From Siphonodentalium dalli (taxonomy: Eukaryota; Mollusca; Scaphopoda; Gadilida; Siphonodentaliidae): a stretch of 64,000 bases of DNA. The stretch spans positions 69,293,980 through 69,357,979 of the forward strand of contig CP136063.1 in NCBI GenBank assembly GCA_032622095.1, in the 5' to 3' direction. The number at the start of each line of letters is the position of its first letter. Position 1 is the first letter of the stretch. The notes beneath the pieces are model-generated. The model was not told where the DNA came from. It did no database searches and saw only the letters and a program-made list of their open reading frames with translations. Positions 1 through 13,800 of this stretch are shown here, in pieces. The position numbers and the translations under genes were made by a program.

Positions 1-2150
1 ATAAAGGTATAAAGATGTTTAAAACTTCTGAATTTTGTTGGAATAGTACTAAGGAATTTTAAAAGGTGAATTTATTTTATATCTTGTGAGTGTACACTCT
101 AAACGCGTTGTTAAATTGAAACAGGAAGTGATCAGAACTGACATCGCTAGGAGCTATGCCTTTGAGGTCGGTTAGTTACGTTGCGGTTGTATGTAATCAG
201 CCTTAATATATTCCGATTACGTTATGCATCCGAAACATCTGCTGTGCCTTCCACAGTGAGTCTTTTAACATTAACGAGCACGTTTAACTCGGGATTAAAA
301 TTACTGGTTTTCTGTACATGTACTTCGTAAATTAATATATATCTAATAAATTTACTAGTTTTAAAGTTACAGGTACATGTATAAGGTTTGATAGCTTGAC
401 ACTTGGGCAGAAATGGAACAAAACAATCTGCCGTTTCTACTCTCACACGATTCTATTGGCCGATATAACGAAAGTAGTTCAACCAGTGCTAAAAGTAAAA
501 CAGGCTACTTTTACCTGGATTTTTCCCCTTGACGGCTACCGGCCCCATTCGCCTACCCCTAGCGGAAACCCTGTATACTCATACATGTAAATTGGTCCCC
601 AACAGTCAAATCACTACCTTGACAAACAGGCGAGTATTGTTTTGGAAATAAACCTGATGCCCAAATGTGTGTTTCCAACTTTCCAATCTCAGGAGACACC
701 AATAGAATTGATAGAATCATTACTAACATTAGACTATTATGATAATAGATTGTGAACCGAAACTGTGGGAAGCCGGATAGTCCGTGAACCAGACAACAAC
801 AAGAGAATCAGAATCAAGCTCTATATATACATGTAATATTCGTGAGCGACTACTTCTACATTTTACTCGGATGCCTTCAATTTACTGAAGATTATCATGT
901 GGAGGTCCAGGTAGCTATCATAATCATGGTCGAGTAACTTAAATTATAACCCTGTGGTGACTCGATCCAGTGGCGTTCCTAAACTTCTTTAACATGTACT
1001 GTACATATACCAAGGAGTGTACTGTACACGGGTCAGCCATTAATGTCCGCGCCCGATTGGACAGCTTACTAAGTTACTGCACCCACGACAATATACCTGG
1101 ACAAATGTTGCGAGGGTGAAGGAAGTCGGCATTTTGCATTCGGATCTTTATTCGATTATCTCAAAGACTTTTCAGCCTGACAAACTTGGTATGATGGTAT
1201 CTAGACTAGAATTAAGATTTTTGTCAGAATACCCTGACCAGGGAATAATGGTGCCATCACTATAGTCGGCTCCAACAAAACTTAAGGTTAAAGATACGGA
1301 TGGCATTCACAGTGGGTATTGCTGTTAAAATAGTCACATTCATTAAAACCGCTATAAACAGAAATAATATTAAAATATAGACAGACCTTGTTCTTATACT
1401 AATCATAAATATCACGTAAATATCAGGTTATTGTCAAGATCGTATTCTGTATTATGTAAAGAGAAATTCTGTTACAGAAAATATGTAAACAAACACTCAG
1501 AACCAGCTGAAGTCCAACTACATGTACATGTAAGATCAAATGTATGGCGGCATGCACAGCAATCTTATTCAAATATCACACCAACTTGTCCAAGTCTCAT
1601 TTTAATCGTGGGTATATATATAAGAGAATGCACTGACTTACAAGGTCAAGGTAAATATTTTTAGGCCAATGTGTATATATGTGAGGCTCCCAATGGGAAT
1701 GCATTGACACAGGGTTTTCGCATCTATTATGCACCATATTCTGAAAACAGGATGGTATTCTCAATACCTTTGTATCCAGTTGCTGAAGTTTCTGACAGAA
1801 AACTAGCTTCATATCTGGCAATATACCCAAATCTAGATATAAATTGCTCCCCAGAAAGTTCAGATCAATCTGAATTCCAAGAATGGACACGAAAATGCTA
1901 TCTCCTGCGGCTCATAGCACCGTGACACAATGTTGCGCAATACTGTACATGACAACATTAATACTATTGGCACTGCTAGTAAAAGTCTAGACAACTTCCG
2001 TGCCATCATGTTGACATTGCATTTTAACCTTGATGTGCGACTCTTAGAACAAACGGAAAGCTACATGTACACATCAACAATCTGAAAGTCACAATTAATT
2101 GAATTAAACTGATCATTCTGTAACGATGAATGGTTGTTCCATCTGGGTGG
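1..2150. other. No recognised gene; AT-rich repeat-like DNA
   Basis: No reading frame here has a recognisable domain or plausible length. TACATGTA-type words are frequent. Around 1613-1633 a TATATATAAGAGAATGCA segment resembles the hairpin arms found in the TTAA MITEs at 13.8 and 29.7 kb, so a decayed relative of that hairpin may lie here. Confidence 0.5.
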
Positions 2151-3390
2151 CATCATACTATATACAACACTAGCAGGTTAGCCCGCCACTGGCGTGGTTC
2201 GTCTCATGGCTTTGTTCGAAAAAGCAATTGCAACAACTTCCGAGACACGAAATTAGTGATGGGTGGTTTTGAAATTTTGAGTCGGTTTCGGTTCCGGTTT
2301 GGACTAAAAGAGTTGACTCTCGGTTTTCGTTTCGGTTTTTTAAAGTAGATTGCGTATATGTGTTGAGAAGCAATGTGCCAAGATTTGGTAGGTATTAATC
2401 AAGTATGAAGACAATTGTACCGAGATCAAGGGGATCGTGCGATGTTGCAGCTAATTAGGTTAGCGAGGCCCCTTCGCCGTGGATCCTCCGCTGCACCTGC
2501 CCTTGGTCTCTGTCTCTCCACTATCAATACTCTCTGGGTAATAACTGGTTCTGCCAATCCATATATTCAGAGAACCACTACAGATGGGAATTAAGTATAT
2601 AAAAACACTTAAAACACAGAGCGATTACTGTTACCAACATGACATATTTAAATTAATTCCATCCGCACCCCAATCACCAACGCGACGTAATTTTGGTACC
2701 ATGTGTTGCGTTCTAAAAATAGGTCGATTGCAGTGGATTCGTAGAGATGACGAAATATGAGTGCGACAGAGAAGATTGTTTGATCGAAAGCATTTGAATT
2801 ATGTCACAAGACTCGCATCGATGCTGGCTAATATATATATGTTCCCTGAATGGAATAAAATTTAAACATAAGTTCAAATTAAACAGTCACGCATACATGT
2901 AGATGGGTTCATGTTTGCTGGGTGTGTTAAACTGTTAATCGGCGCGTCGCTCGGCACGATCGAAGCGCATAATAGCACAAACAGGGCCTTTTTTTGTCCG
3001 AGTGTTCACCGCGACTGTCGAAAAAAGACCAAAAAACGGTCGCTTACGATAATGATAACACGGTGGCTGAGTCAAAATTGACACATTCCGAAACACCTTA
3101 TTGGACATGGGGGCCGATAATTTGACAACAGTATCAACCAACAGTATCAACTATCAAGTCGATTCCAGTGAAAAATAAACATACAAAAAAAAACCGTAAA
3201 GTCGGTTAGGCGACACCAATTTTTAAGTCTGGTTTACGAACATGTGGGGGAAAAAAAGTAGATGCAGGAGGGGGGGAAAAATAAAAAATCTCTCACCCAG
3301 TATATTGGTTAAATTGTGGAGTTGTACCTGAATTTCACAATAATTATATATAAAATATGAATTTAAAATGTGTTTATAATATTCAAATTT
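2151..3390. other. Dispersed-repeat fragments, no gene
   Basis: A segment near 2166-2195 (ACTAGCAGGTTAGCCCGCCA) recurs at 6904-6932, marking the end of a dispersed repeat. At 2262-2345 there is a simple CGGTTTCGGTTT-rich stretch that also appears near 6225-6290. No coding region is supported. Confidence 0.5.
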
Positions 3391-3439
3391 AAAATAAACA
3401 GACATTTCTTGCCATAAAATAAATGAAAATAGAGACCTG

Positions 3440-3509
3440 CGGTCAGATGCTCGTAGCCCGTTTATATATAACCATGGATATATGTCAGATATAACCGTAC
3501 AAAAATGTG

Positions 3510-3567
<58 letters not shown>

Positions 3568-4652
3568 CCACCCAACATAATTTAGTATCGATGATTTCTC
3601 GTCTTCAGTGAATGCAAGACCGCGCTCTTAGCATGGGGTGCCAAGCAGGGATGTGCCGACAGGGTGGTTGTGCATGGGTCTTACCCGCCCCAAACTGTAT
3701 TCAAACCTAGTGCAACATTAGTTGGAAAATTTACAGTAAAATTAGGTTGAAATTGTTCTCGTAGTTTGATTTTCCAACAATTTCTTAATGACGAATTTGT
3801 TGTTTTTAGACCAACATTTGCATATTTCCCTTTCATTTGCAAAATATTGGATTGAAATGGCCATCAGTTGGCAATTTTCAAAGCTATAAGGGTGAGTGTC
3901 AGGTTGAAATTTTCCCCGAACTGGAAAGCATGAGGCCAGTCTAGATGCTAGGATTGTCAAATTTTCATGTTCAGATTTTCAAAATGTGTTCGCATTGGGC
4001 CGTCCACCATCGTCCGATCCGTGTTTCCTGCGCCCTTGCCAGTAATTACTTGCTAATTAATTAAAGAAAAAATAAATTGGGGTGGTAAATTTGTCTGGCA
4101 TTATACCAATAGATGTTTGGATTTTTAAATCTCAACCATCCTTTTCACCTTTTCACCCCCCCCCCCCCTCCCCCCCTGCATGGCAAACGGCCAAATTGAA
4201 TTATGCAAACTTGTGAGTTTGGTGTGGTTCAATGTGGTGGGGTGCAGTTGGAAATTCCAAGGCTGAGACCCTCCCCCCCGCCCCAACGGAAACCCTCTAG
4301 CCAAGTCTCGTGTGCCATATATCCCAGACTCAACCAGGGGTGCCCCTCATGACTTAGTTTCTGCTTTCGGCATATGCCTATTTGTTTTCTATCCGAGAAT
4401 ACACTGCACCGGCGGCAATATATTGAACATACTATAAATGAAACGCTTCAGTGGCGATCACACAGTAACGTCGTGCTGCAAGTAAGACGATAATTGTGTT
4501 GTAGAAATGATACGGAAGACTGATTGTCAAAAAACGCAATATCCAAATACACAGGGCACGGCTTATCGATCCAATCTATGGTGTGTGTTTTATTTGTGTA
4601 TTTCTCGTGTATATCCATGGTTATATATAAACGGGCTATGAGCATCTGACCG
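3440..4652. mobile_element. 1.2-kb element with 41-bp inverted ends
   Basis: Positions 3440-3480 and 4612-4652 are inverted repeats of 41 bp with a single mismatch, ending in CGGTCAGATGCTC. The segments just outside them (3391-3437 and 4664-4711) are direct repeats of each other, too long for an ordinary target-site duplication. The 1.2 kb between the arms has no recognisable transposase, so this is a non-autonomous DNA transposon or a rearranged foldback. Superfamily not assigned. Confidence 0.6.
3511..3563. repeat. Poly(C) run of 53 nt
   Basis: An uninterrupted run of 53 C residues lies inside the 41-bp inverted-repeat element. The complementary G-run could fold into a G-quadruplex. True length is uncertain because such runs are error-prone in sequencing. 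Confidence 0.9.
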
Positions 4653-4711
4653 TTGTATTAATATAAAATAAACAGACATTTATTGTCATAAAATAAATAA
4701 AAATAGAGACA

Positions 4712-6230
4712 TGTATTAATAGGAAATTAGTGATATACTGTTCCAAGCCACAAATTGTCTAGCCAGGCATATGCGAAAATAATTTAAAAACCCTACCTTT
4801 TAGCTGAGTAACGTTGAACTATTATTCCCCAAGCTTAATACTAGTACTCTCTCCTGCCAAATAAACGTGACGTCACGTTTATTTATTTAAAGAAAAATAC
4901 GACAGCATCACGATTATTAGGCGCCATCACGATTATTTAAAGTTCTTGCAAAGTCGCGGAATTTTCAGTCAAAAAGTTAGAAAAAACGTGCAGCTCACTA
5001 AAAAAAATAGAAGTGCACTACTTGACAAGTTGACAGGAATGTGGGAGAATCTCATTCCTAACAGGATTTAGGCCTCTAGATCATGATGTCCGTGTATAAA
5101 CAGACGGATTATCGCAGTTAATTACAACTCATCAAAGCTTATAATCACACAGTGACAACTAATTATCGTTGGGACGGAACCGACTTCTACTATCAAAACG
5201 GGACTTAATGCTAAAATCACATCACCAGGCTTATATTATAAAATAATCAGTGAAACTAATCTGAGTGACAACTGATGAACTAATTTAACTTGACGTGGCC
5301 GACTTCTCCAAACAATACTGTTATCGTGACCCAATTATGCGCTATCATGAAGACACAGAAGCTGTGAGTCGTGTGCACACATGCGTGACTGGTTTTGGCT
5401 ATAAATGGAAAGTTACGACACCGCAGTAGCTTCTGTGTGTACACAGGAACATGTATTTAAATCTATGCAATAAAGCAATACAATAACATGTCCGTGTATT
5501 CAAAGCACAGTTTGATTATGAATGCGATGACTTGGCAACAGTTCCACATTATTAACCACAACTTACGTTTTATGTCGGATTTAAGTTTTATGTCGGATTT
5601 TAAATAGCCGATGTGCGACATAAGAAAGATAACTCTAATTTACATCTCGAGCGAAATATTGATGGATGATGCTATCTTTAGAGTTTATAAAAAATCAGCC
5701 CCAAAAAAGGTGAGGCAGCCTCGCAAATTATTTAGCGAGGCCTCCTTGGCAGCCTCGCTGTGATTTTGAGAAAGCCGTGCCTGCTTCCACCCAACCTGGC
5801 TACAATCACCACAGTACTTTACCTTACTCAGACTGGTACTGTTACCAAATTACTTACTGTCATTATTAAAGGAGCCAATGAGAACAACTTGCATGCATGG
5901 GAACTTGCCCAACAATGCCAAATTAATTAAGGCCTACATTCTGCTTCATTTATAGTAGAAATATGGTAAAATGCCATCATTGTGCGCCATCACTATTATT
6001 TGGCACCATCACTATTATTAATAACACCCGAAAATGTGCACCATCACTATTATTTGGCCATCACTATTATTAGGCAGGGGAGAGTACACTAGTAAAAAAA
6101 AAAAAAAAATTAAAAAAAATTATTACCGTATTATTTTTTTTTTTTTCATGGAATGGAAAAAAATTGTCGGTGGTGTTCGTAAACCAGACTTAAAAAATGG
6201 TGTCACCTTAGGGTAGAATCACGTCGGTCG
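4712..6230. other. No gene; short repeats CCATCACTATTATT
   Basis: The stretch carries scattered copies of CCATCACTATTATTTGG (about 5979-6075, related copy 4905-4938), an A/T-rich tract (6095-6150), and a 26-bp perfect palindrome at 4859-4884. No coding sequence is supported. Confidence 0.5.
4859..4884. promoter_or_regulatory. 26-bp palindrome centred on TGACGTCA
   Basis: This is a perfect 26-bp palindrome whose centre is the CRE/ATF consensus TGACGTCA. No adjacent gene was recognised, so any regulatory role is speculative. Confidence 0.35.
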
Positions 6231-7910
6231 GTTTCGGTCGGTATTGTTTAAAACCGAGTTGTTTTCTCGGTTAACCGCCCATCACTACACGAAATCCGCC
6301 AGTTTTACCCGATTTGACCTTGAATTTATCATTTTCAAGGTCAAGGTCAGGTCGGGGTCACAATTTAACCCGTCCATGACACTTCCCGCACAAAAGTACC
6401 CATAGGTAGCAAGTTTGAGCTCAATCGGTTCGAGTCTATAAAGGACACACACATATATATCATTTTTGGGTACCCATTTCAAGGTGAAGATCACCTCGGG
6501 TGGAAAAACTGACCCGATGAAAATCTCCCCCGTTCCTAGGAAGCCCTAAGTACGTAAGAATCACACAACACGCTCATGTCTGGATACATACGCTCACGCC
6601 CGGACACAGACGTAAGAATCACATTACACGCATATGCTCTTTATCAACGACACTGCGGATATGAACGCTCTTTAGCTATCAACGCGATTAACCCCACAGT
6701 GCCGTTTATTGTGACTGGGAGTGAAGAACGGGTGCTCGGAGCTTCTCAAAAATGCCGCGGCCACCATTCCTGTGGGTTTTTACCCTTAGATATGAAGTTT
6801 GGTCTCGATCGGTGCAGTCATTTTCGATTCTATAAAGTATATATATATATATATACACATATATATACATGTACACATACGGAGTTCTCAAAATATATAG
6901 TAGACTAGCAGGTTAGCCCGCCACTGGCGGCGTTGGTCAGAAACATGACATTTTTTTGTCTTTTCAACGAGTTAATTGTGCCTTTTTAATCAAGAGAAAT
7001 TATGGTACCCGTCCCTAAAAGATTTAAGGTACATCGGGCGGAAAGAACTGACCCGATGAAAAATTGTTGAGCCCGACGTTGTCCGGGCTATTCAAAAACC
7101 AAATTTCAAGTCGGTAGCTCCACCCGTTTCCAAGATCTGGTCTGCGCATGCGCGAAGCTGGCGTCGCACGGGCTCGGCGACCCGATAAAATTTGTATCCG
7201 GGGCAAGATACATTCACATACCAAATTTCAAGTTGATAGCTCCACCCGTTTCCGAGATCTCGTCTGCGCATGCGCTGCACGGGCGTCGCACGGGCTCGCC
7301 ACGACCACCTGGTCAAACTACACTCGCGTACCAAGTTTCGTCCCGATCGGTCGAGGTGTTGGTATCTGATGCAAAAGACGAAATTGTGAGTGTTGGTTTG
7401 TAACTGGGATTTCTGAGAAGCATTATGATTTGTCCATTATGCCTATATCCACACTAACTACCCCCCCCCCCCCCCCCTAAGCCCTGACCTAAGTGTCATA
7501 CATACTATAACAATGATGTTGTAAGAGTACTACATGGCATCAAATAAATCTCCCCGCATAGCTAACCACTCAAAAGTATTGTTCCCGTATATCTCTCTGC
7601 AGATGCTAATAACGTTGAATGGTAAACAGACGCTCTTTATAGCGATGCATAAAAAACAAACGCTCTTTAAATTATCACTTGATTAACCCCCGCCGTGCCT
7701 TTGCTGTGATTTTGGGAGTGGCGAAAGGGTGCTCAGAGCTTCTCCAAAGCGCGACAACTACGGTGTTCGTGGGTTTTTACCCTTAGATGGGAAGTTTGAA
7801 CTCAATCGAGCCAGCCGTTTTCGATTCTATAAAGTACACACACATATACACACATACATATATATATATATACGGAAGTCTCAAATTATATAGTAGATTA
7901 CACCACATGT
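6231..7910. repeat. Cluster of dispersed repeats and AT/AC microsatellites
   Basis: Two diverged copies of one repeat lie at about 6690-6905 and 7675-7908. Both share TTTTTACCCTTAGATG and TTCGATTCTATAAAGTA, followed by an (AT)/(AC) microsatellite and an end near TATAGTAGA. Between them, about 7090-7340, is a tandemly repeated GC-richer unit containing CTCCACCCGTTTCC and TGCGCATGCGC. Short reading frames here are repeat-encoded and not considered genes. Confidence 0.55.
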
Positions 7911-8672
7911 CTCAATGACAGCACGTGCATGCTGCCAAAAATAAAATACCAGTAGGCCTACAACACACATGTACACGATTATAATATAATTACATTTCTC
8001 TTTTGAATATCTTATTTTTGTTAAAAACCTAATATGGCCTTTTGGTATGTGCGTGCATGATTTAAATAATGGCACAAGGTTTGGAAAAGAGCCATTCCGA
8101 GTCCTTCTAATTTTAAGGTGAAACATGCACACAAATTACCAGTATGCCTAAAGTTTCGTCATTAAATAATTCCGGCACGTGCCAATTAAGATTGTTACAG
8201 GGATCAATGTAATATACCCTGATTTGAAAGTGAAAACCCTGCATTGCACATGTCGGACTGCATCTCGGTAAAGGAATATCACTGTGAACCAGATCAAAGG
8301 GTGCCGCCGAGGGCATTCACACGCATTCACACGACATAATTGCTTGGTTGTTGTGTGGGGCCAGAGGTTGGATCAGGCTAGCCACAGCTGATTAATTAGA
8401 GTGGTGTTTGTTGAACTGACTCGCCATTGTCGCTAATTTGGTCCAGTTATCAGGTTTCCTCCTCAATACAGTGCAGCATGTTTGCCATTTTAGTTATTTT
8501 TTTTGGTCAGGATGAGCAGAAATTTTCAGGTCGCACAAAATTATTCTGGTAGGTCGGGAATCCGGAAACAGACATTTGTTTTGTTTTTTTGGCCTACATG
8601 TAAGTCGCACCAACTTTATGGGGCTACAAAGGGACACCAGCATGATAGATTGGGATATTTGGAAGATAACAG

Positions 8673-11600
8673 GAGTGAATTTAGTCCAAGTCTGCTCGTA
8701 CTAAAACCAGCTATGATATTTGGATAGCCAGATGCTAGTTTTAGTATGAGAACGTCCCTATAGGCTTAAAATGATATGAGTTACGCAGTAGTGACCAGGT
8801 CACATAAAACCACAATTAAATGTAATTAAATATCACAATTAGGACAATAAACGGGTTTATTCTGTAGAAGACATGACATTTGTTCTGAACACCACATCAG
8901 TGATCAACTGAAGGCAGTAATTTAATGCGAAAAATGATAATTAGGCCTAAAAAAAAGACGTTTGTTTCCGCTAACCCGACTGACCCTATTTTAAACCCCC
9001 CGACCCTAAACTTTTTATTGCCATCGCAAAAAATATATATATATTTTTTTCCAATTCAGGTTTCAATTCATATCATAACAAGATACAAAACATTTATAAA
9101 TTTCTATATATTGACATAAGACATTTAAGTTTACAAAAAGATTTAAGTTTAACAGTTGGAATCATTTCATCAGATTTAAAGTATGTTTGGCTTTATCTAG
9201 ATTTCATCTGTGAAAACTTCAAATTGTTTGAGTTCAGGTTTGTTATCATGAGTATTTCAATCAAATTCAAGTGAAATTACACAATATACAGGAACAGTGA
9301 CAATTTGATAAAATCAACCAGGCTATCAGGTTGTATCTCATAACACCAAATGAATAATTAACATAGATACTAGTACTAATAGTAATTACCAACTTAATAG
9401 ACATTGTTTCTGCACTACTACTATCAGGATCCAAATATGCGTACCCGTACGCTTAACTATTTTCAAGGAGAAATCCCCCCTGTACTAGTACGCTGCTTAT
9501 TTGGGACCCTACGTTTAAATTCAGCTTAATGTGTAAAAAAAATGAATTTTATGAATTGTATGTGCTTAAACCTAAGCTAAATGTGTATGTTTGAAACACT
9601 TGAACATTCAGTTATTAATTGTTTGTACTTTAAATATAGCCTGCGATGTTTACATCGACAGCTGGGTATGCGCACATTTTACGTGAGAATCTGACATCAT
9701 TTTGTCGTGGGAACACCGATCAGTCTATTTATATTTCGTGTCAAACTGTATTCACATTGGCCTGAATTAGCGGCAAATAACTTGCTACATTTAGTCAATA
9801 GTGTGTATTAGAGAAGTAACTGTAAAATGAAATGCGTACGTTTATAGGCAGTACATAGTATCAGTTGGCGCGAATAATATGTCGCAACCACGAGTGTACT
9901 GTCGAGGCGAACTTCCCTATAGAGCAGTAATGAATGCGTCCATGCACTGTGAGTTCGGTTTCGGCAAGCACTTGTTCGCGGGGATTCACAATGGGGATTG
10001 CAATAAACTGAACTGCTGGTACATTTAATTAGCACTGTAATCAGTGTGAATATTTTCGGGGTATTGTCGGCATTTATCGTTTTATTATGGCGATCGGTGA
10101 GCGATCGTATGCATTCATCTTCATAACACTAGCAGTCAACGCACACACGCCAATATTTTATCGACATCGGTCATCTCATAGAAAACACACATCGAGCCCT
10201 GTCGTGGAGAACATATGTAAAGAGCCTCCGCCTCGGATGTTTTCACTGTTCAGTGCTCAGACATTGAGAAAGTTCTCAGTGAACCAGACGTAATCTCTGC
10301 TGGTTCTCGTAGCCTTCTCTACAAATTCATCGACATCTGACTTTAATTGAACTGTCAATTTGCGTGATATTCTTGTACAGTGATATACTAGTCACTTTTA
10401 AAATGTTATTTTGAAACATGTGTCTGGTATATAATCATATATAGTTTCTTCCTCATGCAATGATGCTGTAAAGTAAATGATTTATTAACCACTGCAGAAT
10501 TATGGGAATTTTTTCTTAATTGATTTGAAAATCATGTGTCTTGTAAATCATGAAAAAATTCCCAATATTCTACTGTGGCTAAGGAACCATTCATTTTAAA
10601 TATCAATGTATTATCCAAAAATGTGGGTGACACTTGGTATTAGTTCAAAATGAATTGAATACTTTGAACAATTATTAGGTTAAATTTTTCTCCAATGATC
10701 TCTGTATGAGAACATATGAAACTAACCACAATTTTTGACCCATACTTAGTGTTGATTTGCGAAAATTCCCCCCTGTACTATTATTGCGCCCCGTATTATT
10801 ATTCATTTTAAAAGAAATTTCACCCCTGTACTATTATTCCGCCCCCTACTATTATTTGGATCCCGAGAGCACTACTAGTATATTATGTATGTGTCTCTCA
10901 CTTGAATTTTAGAAAATAGCCTATTGTATGAATTAGAGTGATAACTGTAAGTCTCATTTCAAGCAGATAAGCATAATCCATTGAACATAATCCATCAAAT
11001 TGACCTCTCAGTAAAATTCAAAATACTGACTCAGAGAGCCCTAGATCAGCTCTCAATGCAATGGATTTTCAAAAATTTTCCAGGGGAGAACCCCCCACCA
11101 TCAGCAGGGGGACACCCCCTCCCGAACCTCCCCCACTCAGGCCTTTGGGATATGCCTTTGGCATATCATTGCCCGAAAACAGGTGTCCCCAAAAAATCTC
11201 TGGATCCTTCACTGGTTGTGTCAAGACTAGAAATTGGATGCTCTGATCCGATAGAATCTGCGTATTATGGTTCTGGTCTGGGAGATTCAAGCTGCTGTGT
11301 CCAATGCGGAGGAGAAGGTGGTGTTGTGAAGCCATCATTAAGAGATCGGTACAAGACGGTCACTCCAATATGTGAACAGTGCAGTGGTGCTGGACTGACT
11401 CCAGTTGTCGCCAGACCATATGGGAAATATTAGGATTATCAAAGACTATATTAGTATATAGACTAGTATATTGGGGCTAAGCAGTGCATAGTTTGGGTTA
11501 TTGACAAGTATTATACAGTTATTTTTAAAGATACTGAAGAAAAAAAAGTTAAGCCTACTAGTACCTACCTACCCTAATTTTTTTTCAGCTTGTTAGCGGA

Positions 11601-12174
11601 AACAAACGTCTTTTTGTTTTAGGCCTTACAACAGTTTTTTTTATATTTTTAAAAGTATGCGCACTCAATGGGCGAAAATATTCTAGCAATCATGAGGTAA
11701 ACATAAACAAAACCATGTGGTCGTAAATTGAATTAATTCTATCATGAAAACCGGGAAATTTGTAAATTAAAAATTACATATATATAATGAGACGTTCCAT
11801 GTAAGAAATGTTTAACTAATAGTAATATACATGTTAGGACCAGTTACATTAAAAATAAAATGTAAACAAACCGATGTTTGTCCTAATAAACCGGAATATT
11901 CTATGTGTAATTTAACATGAAAGTTAGATTATTATACACCATTATGACCGTAAGATGTCACTCTTTCCGATATATCATATATATACCATCAGGTATTGAT
12001 TTGTTAGGTAAAATCAAGTAAAATAGACTACAATTCCCGCCACTCTTGTCATTATAAAGCCTATAGTCTTGTCATTATAAAGCCTATAGGGACGTTCTCG
12101 TACTAAAATTATCATCTGGCTATCGCAATATCTTTGCTGGTTTTAGCATGAGCAGACTTGGACTAGAGTGAATT
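8673..12174. mobile_element. Mutator-like element with 9-bp target duplication
   Basis: The element proper is 8682-12165. Its ends are inverted repeats of at least 85 bp (left 8682-8767; right about 12065-12165) starting TAGTCCAAGTCTGCTC, similar with a handful of mismatches. The 9-bp GAGTGAATT flanks it in direct orientation at 8673-8681 and 12166-12174. Long inverted ends plus 9-bp duplications are typical of MULEs. A second nested inverted pair lies at 8943-8976 and 11590-11627. No transposase was recognised inside, so it is probably non-autonomous. The short reading frames at 10087-10293 and 10981-11433 are unassigned. Confidence 0.6.
10981..11433 (+). other. Unrecognised ORF with Cys pairs
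   Basis: This 150-codon frame lies inside the Mutator-like element. Its second half contains two Cys-x-x-Cys pairs (CCVQC around residue 103 and CEQC around 132), and its first half is a Pro-rich stretch that looks repeat-derived. No family is recognised, and the frame starts within repeat-like sequence. It could be a captured exon or chance. Confidence 0.2.
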
Positions 12175-13229
12175 ATTAAGAGCGGCAAGTCTAATTTTGT
12201 GATGTTGATTCTCTTGACTGTCAGTTTCAATGCTGATTCTGTTGTAGGTGCTGTGGTGTCACCATGAAACTCATCAATCATCTTATCCAAAGATAAGTCA
12301 TCAAATGGAAGCATCACTATAATTTGAGCAAACCTCTGTTTCGACATACATGTAAGTACCCTTATACAACAAAGGAGTTCTCGAACGAATCTGTTGCATT
12401 GAAATTGGATTGCAGACAATAACACTAAGGCGTTCAGACTGCTGCAATACATCCATTACTAGTGTGTTGTATCCATTAATGCACACAACTGAGAGATTCT
12501 ATTTTTAATGCAATGCGAGCCATACAATGTAACTAACATGACGTTTGACAACTCATAGCTGGAGGATTATGTGTCAATTTCGGTATTCGTGCAAACTGGA
12601 CAATTCATGGGCAACTCGGTACAGGCCGCAAGTCTATTATCCGGCCGTGTCCCAAGTTGGATCGAAGCATGCGGAATCGAAAAACATGTTATGGGGGGTC
12701 CCCGTGCACAACAAATTGAAACCCCCACAGGTTACTTTATAATTAGACGGTGATGCAATAGCGACTTGATATTCGCATTCAGATTTTTTGATACAACCTG
12801 ATCTTGTCGATTGCAAGTAGCACATCTTCTTGGAAAGTTGCGCACATATATGTCGATATAAATATGTTTATAACCTACTATAAATTTACTTTATTAAACA
12901 TATATACTTACCGGTATATTATACATATGTGCTTATATCTGACCATATAATGTGAATATCTGCTCTTGTCTTATAATTTAATAGCAATACCGATTACCGT
13001 ACCGATACCAAGGTAAATCAACGAAAATTTACCGATACCGAGATTGAAATTTCAATACCGCCCATCTCTACATACAACGTATGGTAATTAAGCGCTTGTG
13101 TCATGATGTTACTTATTTTCATTAATTAAAATATGGCGGCTATCTTCGAAGTGAAGGAAAAACTCTCCTCATTCATGACTGGATGAAGGATGAGCTGAGT
13201 TCTATGAACATGAGTGAATATATGAGAGA
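12175..13229. other. No recognised gene
   Basis: A minus-strand frame at 12120-12452 runs into the right inverted repeat of the Mutator-like element and has no recognised domain. Near 12985-13070 are repeated ACCGATACC words ending CGCCCATCTCTAC, resembling a low-complexity dispersed repeat seen again near 57480-57570. Confidence 0.4.
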
Positions 13230-13480
13230 TTAACTCTTTCAGTGCCAAGTCCGATTTTTGTATCAACCCATATTTCCTTGATCATTTTTCAAATTTATTG
13301 ATAATAATAAAGTGATACATTGATGGAAAGAGATCTAAGAGCTAAGAGCTCTTTAAGAGCTCTTTCCATCAATGTGTCACATTGTATCAATGTATCGCAT
13401 TATTATAATCAATAAATTTGAAAAATGATCAAGGACATATGGGTTTATACAAAAATCGGACTTAGCACTGAAAGGGTTAA
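13230..13480. mobile_element. Palindromic TTAA-flanked MITE
   Basis: The element starts at TTAACTCTTTCAGTGCCAAG and ends at the inverted counterpart with AAAGGGTTAA. Nearly the whole 251 bp is one long inverted repeat around a GAGCTCTT-rich centre (about 13335-13360). TTAA at both ends is the target duplication expected of piggyBac-type transposition. It shares its terminal sequence (CCGATTTTTGTATCAACCCA) with the element at 13801-14034. Confidence 0.7.
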
Positions 13481-13800
13481 ATAGGATATAGCTGTTGAGG
13501 GGTCAGGTCAATTGATCTCTGTTCGTGGGTCAAGTAATCAAAACATAAAACGGTTAGGGATTTTCAGTCGATTAGTCAAACCCCTCCCAAAATTGTTATG
13601 CCCATAGGTATAATATGGGTAGTGTGTTGTTGCAGTTTTGAACTTTTTAGTTTCCAACTTTCCGTTTTAAAATGTTCAAACGCTGTGATTGTTGGTGGTG
13701 TCTTTGCTTAAGCTGCATGTCAATACCGCTAGAGGACATTTGTCCCAGGGTCTATCATCAACCTACCATCCAATGATCCAATGCAGTTAATTAATTATTA

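Noticed and set aside
7024-7369. Arg-rich frames on both strands
   Set aside because: The region is a tandem GC-rich repeat unit (CTCCACCCGTTTCC); both strands are open because of composition.
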